Shown: positions 13,286 through 24,800 of the stretch, one piece after another
How positions within the stretch are numbered: the first letter of the stretch is position 1
How the letters are laid out: each line of letters starts with the position of its first letter
From: Siphonodentalium dalli
Taxonomy: Eukaryota > Mollusca > Scaphopoda > Gadilida > Siphonodentaliidae
Direction of reading: 5' to 3'
Assembly: GCA_032622095.1 (NCBI GenBank)
Contig: CP136062.1
Span: forward strand, 54,417,849-54,481,848
Length of the DNA stretch: 64,000 nucleotides
Notes under the pieces: generated by a model
Told to the model about the DNA's origin: nothing
The model's input: only the letters and a program-made list of their open reading frames with translations
Database searches by the model: none
Translations under genes and position numbers: made by a program

Positions 13286-13785
13286 ACTATATCCAAAGTA
13301 TCACAGCTGTCTCAAAATTATAAATACAAACTCGAAATTTATTATTTCAATAGAGATTATAAAACCGAACGAATCATATAATTTATATGTTATTGTAGGA
13401 GGGATTATTATATCTACCGCCGGACGTAATACACTTCCAAATATGCACCCCATGACATATAGAGAGCAAATACATATCCCTCTTAAACAAAACAAATCAC
13501 ACACTCTTAACTGGTGATGTTAATGCACGAACGTGTTCCGAATTGAATATTAGCTGTGGTTGTGTTGATAATTATGCATTTACTGCCGATCATAACATTT
13601 CTAAGTATGAATACTCAACAGTTTTTATTCATCCAGCTTACAAGTACCCCGTGCTTATAGAGATAGCCAAGATCGATCACATAACAGCTACGGTCGTCTA
13701 CTTTTGAACTTCTGTAAGCTGAATTTATTGCTCATTCCTCACGGTCGAATAGGTGGCGATAGACGAGTTGGGCATTAACATGCCG
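13286..13785 (+). pseudogene. Decayed LINE endonuclease (APE-type) fragment
   Basis: Across frames on the plus strand: LTGDVNART near 13508 (the endonuclease GDxNARTG core), then NSYGRLLLNFCKLNLLLIP and HGRIGGDRRVGH at about 13686-13770, the conserved end of the domain. Frames shift between the two blocks and stops are frequent, so it is non-functional. The phrases resemble the LINE type that leaves RT pieces at 16.1 and 38.5 kb. Confidence 0.65.
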
Positions 13786-15261
13786 CGACTAAGCTATGGC
13801 TTGGTTATACTATTTGCTCGGCGGCATCACTTCCTTTAGTAAGTCACTTTGAAATACTCCAATTCAGGCATTCTAAGCTCAGATATACACGCCCCAATTG
13901 TTACTGAGTTCTCTCTTTCGAGCGACACACTCATGTAAACCAAGCCATGCATAATAATAATGATGATGTACAGTCATACAAGTAATACTTAAATTAGAAA
14001 ATAGGACCAAAACAAATGCTCGGAATTCCAAGCAAACATTGTTATCATATCGCCATTTGAACTATTTGTTATTTTTCTATGTATACATTGTAAATGTGAC
14101 GTTCTGTTTTTTCGTTCTAATAAAATATTGTTAACACTCTTAAAAGTTATCTATACCGTCTGTGTATATACAGTCGCCCTATAGTATACATAGAACATGT
14201 ATAGGGTAGTCAATAAAGAGCGTTTGTTGAAGCATTTATTGCGAGGGTCTTAATTGCAACTAAGAGTCCTTTAACATCATGCCTCCATTTAAAAAAAAAC
14301 TGGTAATTTGTTTACTTAGAAGCCACAACATGCATGTTAGATTTGACAATTCCAATTAACAAAAATATTCATGATGCATAATGCCCCATTATCATTATGT
14401 TTGTACAGTCTGTCAGGATGACTGAGGTGTCACTGGCTTTAAAGATTATCCCGCACGAAGAGCTGTGTTAATTTTCTATTGTTTATGGTGTTCATTAATT
14501 TGCTTCAGATACTAATGAAATAATGCGGTTAAGCTGATAATCTGAAATTCAGTGATTTCATTGGCCTTAGCACAGTGTGGTGCGAACACATCTCATCTTT
14601 GGTCGCCAAAAAAACTAAACTAAACAAAACACAAGGCAAAGATGGCATGTATTCCAATAAAATGTGTGCGCGCAGTGTTCGTGATATACGAGAGACTACA
14701 CAATCATGGATTTAATTAAAATTCGAGTTTCACACGTAAGTGTTTATATAAGTCTATAAAAAAAAAATTGGGTATTATTTCCAACAGTCTGACCATTGAC
14801 ATATTCATGCGTTCAAACCAGTTAATCTATTTTGTAACTTGGCTTTTAGTCGCCGGGCTCCGGCATCTGGGCTTTTAGTCACAACTGAAGTGCGAATATT
14901 TTGGAGAGAATTTCTGCAACAATTTCACCGCGTGGTGGACCCATTTGGAAAAAAATACATTCCCTGTGTCTAATCCTACATTTTGATATACTATACGCCC
15001 CATTATATTGAATATACCAGCTGAAATCGATCGTGTAAATGTAAACATCGAGTCTATTTTTAGCTGTTTTATCGGCGCTTGTTTGCGTTTCGCTATTACA
15101 GTTTTCGCACTAAAACAGCCATATTGTAGATAAAAACGAGTGCACAGTATTCCACTGCGTTATTTGATACCTAAAACTTGGTGTTTGCTAGCGTATTCGT
15201 CGAGAAATCTAAATTCTAAACATTAATGTCGAACGCAGTTTTTCGTGTTTGTGGCATTTTA
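13786..15261. other. No gene recognised; possible element 3' end near 14100
   Basis: TTCTAATAAAATATTG at about 14116 looks like a polyadenylation region of a decayed element. Nothing else recognised. Confidence 0.4.
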
Positions 15262-15665
15262 TGTTAGGTCAGTTTTCGACCGAATAATGCAACTTCCGGT
15301 GTCCGTTCAGTGGCGGGGTTAATATGTGTGGATAGGGCGAATATCGGCCTTTCGTTAGACACCAAAATGAGCGCCCTACGCCCTGTATTCCTCGAGATAT
15401 CGGCCGTTCCACGCAATTTGAAATTCTGTTCCGCAGATTGCCATGCTATCCCAAATTTCACCCCATGTTAGGTCAGTTTTCGATCAAATAATGCAACTTC
15501 TGGTGTCCGGTCAGTGGCGGGGTTAATATGTGTGGATAGGGCGAATGTGGGCCTTTCGTTAGACACCAACATGAGCGCCCTACGCCCTGTATCCCTCGAG
15601 ATATCGGCCGTTCCACGCAATTTGAAATTCTGTTCCGCAGATTGTCGTTCTATTCCATATTCCAT
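15262..15665. repeat. Tandem duplication, 204-bp unit, two copies
   Basis: 15264-15467 and 15468-15671 are highly similar (GTTAGGTCAGTTTTCGA start). A third partial copy of TTCCGCAGATTG follows at 15671. Each copy holds a 65-codon minus frame, but most differences between the two predicted peptides change an amino acid, which does not suggest selection. Confidence 0.85.
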
Positions 15666-16080
15666 CCCATTCCGCAGATTGTCATGTCCCTAATCTTTCT
15701 CAAATTAGCAATACGCTGGTTTCATATATTTCATCTAGGAAAACGAACTCCTGACCAGGTTAACTCTTTCTTGTTCGGAATATAGCTGGCATATTAGTAA
15801 CCGCAACTAAAGTCGCACTCGGAGCACGTCCATGCGAATTAAGATTTAATTCACTTCATTAAACAAGCCCTGGTTCAATGTAGAATATCGAACTGCACAT
15901 AAAGCACACAGCACAGCCTCTCGTGATTTAAATCGCGCTAGAACGTTCGCTACTACGTGGAGAAAATGTTTATGGTACACATTATTACAATGTCGCAAGA
16001 CACTCAGAGTAATTGTTAATAATTACCAACACGTCAAGTGTTGTGTACAATTTAACATCCCCACTTGATCTTACTTCTCT
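15666..16080. other. No gene recognised
   Basis: No coding or repeat signal seen. Confidence 0.4.
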
Positions 16081-17280
16081 TGTTGTGAAGGATTTAGACT
16101 GGGGTTAACTTGTCTCCCCTCCTGTTTTCATTGAATGACCTGCAACAGTTCCTTGCAAAAGATAACTTTATTGGTTTACAAAAATTGAACAATAAAATTG
16201 AAAGCAGATTAGATTGCTGCTTGAAAATATGTTTTATTCTTTATGCCGATGACTACACTACATCACTACAATCACAATTATATCAGTTTTGAAAATATTG
16301 CGACAAATGAAAATGAACATTTAATGTGGAAAAAACAAAAATCTTAACATGTCAAAGAGCAGTCTCTTGAAGAAAGTGAAATTAATATCCAAAAGGACAA
16401 AAACTATATGTAGTAACCCACTTAAACTATGTGGGTATAACCTTTACAAAATCTGGATCTTTCATGCCCGCGAACAAAATTTTCGTTGACAAAACCACAA
16501 GGTCCATGTATTCCATCATTGGAAAATCCCCCAATCATTGCCTCTCAATACGAAATCAACTTAACATACATCCGATACACACTTTGTACCAATATTTATG
16601 TATTGCTGCGAGGTACGGGGGTATGGTGATAACGAGTTATTGGATACCGTTCAACAAACATATTTAAAGCACATACTTCGACTCCGACATCAACTCCAAA
16701 TTATATGATATATGGGAAATTTGGGAAATTGCCTTTAAGTATATTGATTGAAACTAGACTGTTCAAATGTTGGTGCAAAGTCACAGATAGCGAACCTGAA
16801 AGATTTGAAAAAAACTCTACTGATTTCAGATCGTGCCACCAACGTATATCAGCTAATCTCATATATAAAATGTTGCCTTATTTCCGAACAAAGAGATTCT
16901 TGGAAACGTGGTATGAACAACACAAGTCGTGGTAATACATACCGAATTTTCAAATACGACATTGATTTTGAATACTTTCGTGATGTATTTGGCGACCAAA
17001 ACCGAACCGGTGACTGTTATGCAAATTCCGAACTAGTAACCATAAGTTACAAATATTAACGGGACTGTGGAACAATACCGACAGTGATGACCGCACTTGC
17101 GAGGTACCCGATACAAGGGTAATTGGTGATGAATTTCACTACATTCTCGCGTGTAACAAAAATGACCTAGGCCAGGAGCAGATTGTTATCAATGTTAACT
17201 GCTCGACGTCCTAATACAATATTGATGAGTAATTTACTCAATGACGACAATCTAACTCATCTCAGCAAGCTGCGTGAACA
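16081..17280 (+). pseudogene. Decayed LINE reverse transcriptase fragment
   Basis: Begins at GVNLSPLLFSLNDLQQFL (RT motif region), then CFILYADDYTT with the YADD catalytic box at about 16238, TFNVEKTKI, LNYVGITF (the usual KYLGV block), and further down GLWNNTD and IGDEFHYILACN, typical of the C-terminal zinc-knuckle region of this LINE type. Several frameshifts and stops make it non-functional. The endonuclease is not attached; the 13.3 kb fragment may belong to a related copy. Confidence 0.78.
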
Positions 17281-18558
17281 GCTACCTATATACTCATACA
17301 CATAGTTATTAATATATAGTTATACATATGTATATGTAAGCATATATAATACATATATTTATCGATATATATTTATGTATATTTACAAACTTAATAAACG
17401 TGTTTCAGTGTCACATATATGTGTCCGAAATGCAGTATAACATTTGTCATCCGGAAGTTCACATGTCTAATATTGTATATATTTTATATATCAACTATTA
17501 TTATCTACATACATATGTTATCTATGTTTTTTTTTATAGATATAAGCCTAGAGATTGAACCCACCAACCAACACGTTCAGTTAATACTGTAGTCACTACT
17601 AAGATAATATATTATAAGACACGTTTTAATGGTATTTAGATAACCATAACAAGTAACAAACAACAATATAAATAAAATGACGAGTTCAATTGATAGCTTT
17701 TAGAAAAAATTATTATATGTCGTGAATAATGTGCAGTGTAGTAAAGTTGAGTTACATGTGCATGTACACGTGTAGATATGACAAGTATATGTACGTATAC
17801 ATTTCACTGGTCCGGCACTATCAGGTGACCAAAACAATAGCATAAAAAAGTCTAATGACAACTTATATCCATTATGGTCCCCACTATTGATAGACGAATC
17901 AGGAACGTAGCTTGGGGGTCTCCGGTGGAGGCGGTGTCAAGTTTTAATTTCCATGTCCCACTCATGAATCACATTGTAACTTCCATGTCCGGGATATCCC
18001 TTGGGTTGGAATTTTCAAGATGGTAACTGATGCTTTAAAACTGTTGAAAATGTCAAACCTAGCTCCCACATGGTTTAAAACACTTCAACTAAGGGCCATT
18101 TATATTTCGAAGTTTGTGAGAAAGCAGGGAAATATTCCAGTTGGTCTAAAAACCAAAAAGAAAAGAGAAACAAACAGCTAGTTACTAGTTGGAAAATCAA
18201 ACTATTAGATCAATTTCAACCTATGTTTTGTGTGAAATTTTCAATTACTGTTGCGTCAGGCATGACATTTCCAACTTGCCAAATATGGTGGGTGTTAGAC
18301 ACGTCAACCCCAGTCGCCATGTCGCTGGACAGAACATATTATGTTTCGCATCTGGCGCGCATAACGTGGTGACTTGGTGCCATAATTGTAATCGTATATG
18401 CTAATAGTAAATTTACCAGACATCTCTAGTGTATTGTCAAATTTCCGTTACTCTTCGATTCTCGTCCATTTCCCCCGCAGTTATCCTCGTACAACAAGGT
18501 TGCGGAATTACACCATATACCACACTACCGCGGGATATAGGCAAGAGGAAGTTAGGGT
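17281..18558. other. Upstream region of the fibrinogen-domain gene; no gene recognised
   Basis: AT-rich with many TATATA runs (17300-17560). A core promoter cannot be assigned from sequence alone. Confidence 0.4.
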
Positions 18559-18864
18559 ATGACTCGGAGCGATGGCATGTGGCTTGCCGGGGTGATATGT
18601 GCTGCAATCACTGCATTCTGCATGTATGCGATCGCCGAACAATGCCAGCCAACCAATGTGAACGTTGTGCCAGATCCATCACTGACCAGCATGTATACCG
18701 TGAAGAGTCTGAATATACTGCGATGTCAGAGGGCGTGTGCTTACACCCTTGGATGTGAAAAGGTTGCCCACAATCCGACGAAGAAAATCTGCCATTTCCT
18801 GGGAAACGGAAGCAGAGAAATCCCTGCCGACGGTGCTTGGGTATACTTCGATAAGACCGTACTG
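18559..18864 (+). CDS. Exon 1: signal peptide and PAN/apple-like domain
   Basis: 102 codons ending in phase 0 at a consensus donor (GTATGT). The first 26 residues have a hydrophobic core (LAGVICAAITAFCMYAIA) and a plausible cleavage site after AIA, so secretion is expected. The rest has Cys at 29, 56, 60, 66 and 78 in a C-x3-C-x5-C pattern and ends in an aromatic WVYF strand, as PAN/apple modules do. PAN domains bind protein or carbohydrate; the ligand here is unknown. Met1 is the first in-frame Met. A second at codon 7 sits directly before the hydrophobic core and could be the true start. No clear TATA box or initiator was found upstream. Confidence 0.78.
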
Positions 18865-21800
18865 GTATGTATGTTTTACCAGCTTGTAGTATACTGAGAT
18901 TTATATCGATATTACTTCGCTCATTTGAATATTAACAAGTGAAGGACCTTTCATGTAAAGTTGACGCAATGCGTTGTCGGCACAATCTGATTGTATTATT
19001 CAGACCAAAGACATATTGTTTTACTGAACGGAAATCACGTTTAGCGAGAATATTCGATCTCATAAACATAAACCGAGTAATGTTCATCTCTGTTTTTATC
19101 GAGTGGGTATGGTATCGGCCTAGTTGTTACTGATGTTACGGATGAGATACTTGCTGATGGTTTATGGTATCTGCATTGTCTCAGATCAATCTGGTTCCAT
19201 ACATTGCAATATATAAACCAAATTTTATATGATTTCCTTTGGATGGAATCGTTGCAGAAATTATTGTTTGGTGTGACCTGCTTCGTAATAATTATGAAGG
19301 GCTTACATTTCTAAGAAATGAACCGGATCAAACGCACATGTTTACGAAATTTTATTTGCACACCGATGGGTCGGAAGTCTCCAACTGGTACCACAATCTT
19401 ACCAACTGCTACTGTTGGTATAAAGCAACATATTCCCCACTAATAACAATTTCAAACTATATGCTGTGTAAAATTTCCAACAATAGTGCGTTGTTAGGCA
19501 ATGAGTTTCAAACTACTTAAATGGTGAACAAAGCTGGATGAGACACGCTACACCTGTACTACTCACTATAGCGACATCCATATTTTTATGAGAGGAACAG
19601 TCCATTGGCAATTATTGCTCACCTCATACATTCTTCCAGGAACCCTCACACCCATGCATCAGCTCTCCATGTGGTGAGATCTCGATATGTTCGCCGAGCT
19701 TCACCATTGATACCGGATACCGCTGCATCCCATTCGATAGAACCGGTGAGTATAGTCACTGTAGAATGCCGCTCACCAACCATTTACTGTCTTGCTACAA
19801 CTACGCCCTTGTTCAGTGGTCCTCATAATTTGTTATGATGTTGGTATGTCCCGCATGCAACTATTATGTGGGACAGTAACAAATTGCCCTTGCCTATGCG
19901 ATATGGATAATGAACCAATGCGCTTCCCGCTATGTCGCTAATGTCTCATTTTCCGTATTCATACACACATTCAATTACTGTAGTCATTTGCATGTGAGAT
20001 AGACATAAGACCAATATGTTGTTGCATTTATATCATTCGTATAAATGTTCCATTTTCCTTACACTCCGACGCTCCAACAAATTCCTCTGCTGCTACAGCT
20101 GTAAGTTTCGTCCAGTTTTCCTGCTAATTTGCTAGTATTTTTGTGGATCATGTTGAATTGCTCTGATGCTGGGAGGGCAAACATAATGCTGTAAAGAAGT
20201 AACGCGTTAGTTGTTTATGAAGTCGCAATTATCGCGGCGTTTAGAAACTTTAGAATTCCCCAGAACAATCATCAAATTCTTCAGACAACCAACTAACTTT
20301 TTAGACGGTTATACTAAATTATGTCAGCAGAGGCCATAATTTACTCATTGATCAATATATTGCTTCCAGCCCATCGACATGTGTTGAAAAATCTTAAAGA
20401 GTATCTAGTTGTACATTATTCCCATAGGGTACATCTTAGTGCATACACCAAACATTTCTATGAACTTAATCTGACGCTTCAAATCATATTTCCTATTCTC
20501 ATTGGAGGCGATTTTTGTCGAGATGAACCGTCCTACTTACCAGTTACCAACCTGTGTAAGGGTGTCAGGGCAAACATTTTGTCCAAAATAAATGCACAAT
20601 TCTAAAAGTGATCATTACAAGAAAACAATTACAAAATAATACCGCGTTTGTACACTCAACTACTGATGTCCGTCTCAATTTGCTCAAGTGACATGCAATG
20701 GATTTCTGTTATGATATATCCATAACAATGTACATGTACATGATAATTAGACACACCCGTCGACTCATTATTTGCTCGGATGTGCGGCAAGATATCACGG
20801 CTGGCAATTCCAACATTCGATTGTGTTCTATATTTTCCAAAAGCTCTTCGAAGAATGTGCCATCCCCGAAATTATAAAGGATACTTCACAATTCGGAAAA
20901 CAAAATTGTTTTCAAGAACCTCTGGCATATAAATTTTTGAATTGAAGACTTATATAATAATATGGAACAATATTCATATTAATTTATTAATTGGTCCAGC
21001 AAAGTTAAAAGATGAAGAAAATGATACAGATAGCATAATTATGGCTCATTCGCTATCTCTTTGTATTGAGTCATGAATATAGGCGAATAACACGATAATT
21101 AGCCACTTCGTTGTGATACACTTTGTCGCCATATTCATACAAATTATGACGTAGTTTCCCCACCATAATATACATCTATATTATTCTCGGTGTGTGGGGC
21201 CCGAGGCTGAAGCGTTACAAACCCAGCTCTAAAATATGCAGTAAGAGATGAACACATTATTTTCAAACCCCTATAGTATCATTGAAAAAACCATTACATA
21301 TTTTCTTATCTGTCACTAGTGGCTGATAGCTGCTAGTCCAAACGGTAATCACTTTCATTGTATACCAGCGCGCGAGACGTAATTTTGATTCCGTACCTAA
21401 AGATACTGTGAATTACTATTATTGAAAACTGATTATTTGTTTGGAATAAAATTATATTGTTGTCAAATGTTACCAATAAATACCCCAATAGACGTCAAAC
21501 AAAGACGAAACTAAAAGGGACTATATTTCGTTGCGCGTGTAGCGCACTACTGACGTATAGTGGTGAAGCGTCTGAGCCAACACAAGACTTGTATACAGTT
21601 TGCGTGTTTTCTACAGAGCTGATGTTAAAAAGGCATAAAGCTCTAGTTTTTTTCATGTGATATACAAGATATTCAACTCGTTATGTTGGGATATAAGATT
21701 TTAGGAAACTCGTTTGATAAGTTTGATTCACAACTCGTCTGACTCGTTGTGAATCCAATTTATCAAACTCGTTTCATAAAATCTTATATCCCAACATAAC

Positions 21801-24800
21801 TATATCTGCTTCGACATGTATATATATACATATACATGGACATTAACTGTCCATTCGCTGTTCGACATGCATGTATGCACATTGTCAGACATTCTTTCCA
21901 TTATCTGTGTGCGGGTAGCTTACATAACTTTTAATCATGCATACGCACATTCTATTTGCCAAGCTGTACCTGCGCTCGTGTGTATTTAAATTCGCGCAGT
22001 ACCTTTTTTCGCTCAGTTTTGAATTCACGTCAGCATGCTGAGCGAATTCAAAACTGACAGAAATATTTCCATAAACAGTCTGATGACAGTTTCATTTGTT
22101 AATGACCCTGACGACACATGCGTTTATTAAAGACCATTACGAGGAATATTTACATCGCGTAGAGCATAACTACATCAACATTTTCTTGTGTGTTTATATT
22201 ATCAAATTATGCATTGTGATATTTGGATGGTTATGGACATCTTTGAAATTGAACTCAAAAGAAATAAAACTCCAAACAATTTAACCGCGATTTATTTATC
22301 GCCTTACATAATTGTATTGACATGTGTTGCCCGCATGTTAATATACTTCTCTAACCTTTCGTTATATCTGTATATCTTATTAGCATATCCCTCTTATGTT
22401 CCTTGTTTTTCTATACACCCATGAGTAGTACTATCTTTCGCTCAGTTTTGAATTCTCGTTCATAGGCGCGTGGAAAATAGTAATGTGCTAATTTAAATAC
22501 GAGTAAGGTATCTCCTGTCACCCACAAGTGGAAATCATACAGCATATATAATCTCCATAGTTATGAAGGAATAGAAGATTACTCTCTGTTTCTCACACCA
22601 TCAGGAAGTAAAACAACAACAACGACGACAACAACAACAACAACAACGAAGACGACAACAACAACAACGACGTCGACAACAACAACACCTACAACAACAG
22701 CGACGACAATGACAACAACAACGGCGTCGACAACAGAAACAACAACGGCGTCGACAACAGAAACAACACCAACAACGGCAACAACAACAACTGCGACAAT
22801 ATCAACGACGACAACAACAACGACGACAACAACGACGACGACGACAACAACAACAACTGAAGCAGGTATGTATAATACTCACAATTAAAAGTGATACAAA
22901 AATATGCAGCTCCAGCTGCTTCCTGTACACTAGTTATACATGTATAATATATTTCCACAATATATAGCCCTGGAATGAGGTAAACGGTCATAGGGCATAT
23001 ACGCACGGGTTGTTATGTATATATACAGACAAGAATGCACGCGAAATCACTCGAATTGCCCATACTACCATCTTCATCTATTATATATTTTGAAAGATCT
23101 GTGTATGTGTTTGTGTGTGTGTGTGTTTGAAATCGATGGACTCGAAAACGACTAAGCCAATTTCGATGAAATTTGGTATTTGGATGTGTTTTCGGCCGGA
23201 GACGAACATAGGCATATTTATTTGTCCGTGCGAGGTCAACTTTTCACGTGCGGAGGTCAAATCTGTTTTTACGCCGTTTTGCGCTAATATATTTCAGTTC
23301 GGTGCTCACAAATCGATACGATATAGCGCGAATAATAAATTGCCAGTCATATAATTTGCACGGTTAGAATCTGTGTGGCTTCATCTTTCCAACGATATAT
23401 AATATGTATGTATCCGTTTTAGTTATCTGCCTCAATTATTAGGTACAAGTGGTACGATGCTTTTATCAGGATAAAATCAATGCGTAAATTCTATGACGTC
23501 GTCAGAGGTCATAAAGTTAGATTACGTTAACTCTCACCCTGCCGATGCATTTGACTGTGTCGCGTTAACTCATCACCGGCCGAGGTATCCGCAAATGACA
23601 TTGGGCTATATATCTCGGAAACGGGTGTAGCTATCGACTTGAAATTTGGTATGTGAATGTATCTTGCCCCGGATACGAATTTTATCGGGTCGCCGAGCAC
23701 GTGCGACACCAGCTTCGCGCATGCGCAGACCAGATCTAGGAAACGGGTGGAGCAATCGACTTGAAATTTGGTTTTTTAATAGCCCGGACGAAGTCGGGTC
23801 ACCTTCTAGTTGTATATATATCTTATGGTATTGGCTCTATTATTGGGAACTTCTTTTGAGCCATAATGTTAACTTAATGTGTCATTGATGAACCGACACG
23901 GTGTGAAATTAATATTTTATCAATGCTATATTACATAATTATATATCCTTATTTATGAGTGTGTCTTTAATTTATTTTTATGATTAAAAAACTATCAAAA
24001 TTCTTGAATTGATCAAGAAAATATTATGATTCCTCTCATGATTGCGAAATATATCATGGACATTATGATTACTAACTCTCTATTTCCCCTGAGCAATCGT
24101 ATACCTCATTTGGCTCAGAATAACAAATGTAACAGTAGCCCTCTGTATCACACACATATGTAATGATGCTATGGGTGAGTAAACGACACCACTGCTTCTT
24201 AAACAACATGGTGTAAAACAGAAACAACGAACACGAAAATGCAACAAACAGCAGTCGGTGCAGGTATCTATATACATAATAATTATAATGCAAACTGGCG
24301 AAGATCTCATAGTTTCAGTTCACTCTACACACCTAGAGGTTGCTTGGGTGTATCGCATCTCCCTTTACACTTTACACTATATACACACCTGAATGATAAA
24401 TTTGACACCAAGAGGTTGCTTGGAGATGAAGTAACACTTAAGACTTAGTCATAGCATTACACAATTTCCATCATTTTTGGCCAACTTGGGAGGGGGTACT
24501 GTACTTCAAATCGAAGCCATTATTTTGGCATACGCCCCATCAGGCATTTCTGACTTTCCGAAGAAATAGTAGGTGTAACAAATATCTGTACTTTCGGTTT
24601 AATCATACAATTCGTAAATGGGTTATGCCCTATTGGTTTGCATACCCTACGACGCCTTTATTTCAGCCACATTTGTAGTGGATATATTGATGTAAGAGTT
24701 TAACAAGTACAAACCAAGGGGGTGCAAATAAAATGTCTTGAACTTGTGAATATTCAATGGCGGTGCGGGGGAAATTCCAAGTGGACACCTATAACGGAAA

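Larger units (their letters stand above)
19746..22604 (+). other. Intron 2 of the fibrinogen-domain gene
   Basis: About 2.9 kb. It holds a palindrome at 21672-21803 and a short palindrome at 22011-22060 whose CGCTCAGTTTTGAATTC arm recurs at 22439, suggesting a small inverted-repeat element at about 22010-22460. The rest has no recognisable gene. Confidence 0.6.

Noticed and set aside
15264-15665. Two parallel 65-codon minus-strand frames
   Set aside because: They lie in a tandem duplication, and the differences are mostly amino-acid changing, so selection on a peptide is unlikely.
22689-23006. Minus-strand Leu/Ser-rich frame of 105 codons
   Set aside because: It is the complement of the Thr-coding ACN repeat in exon 3, which has splice sites and phase support on the plus strand.
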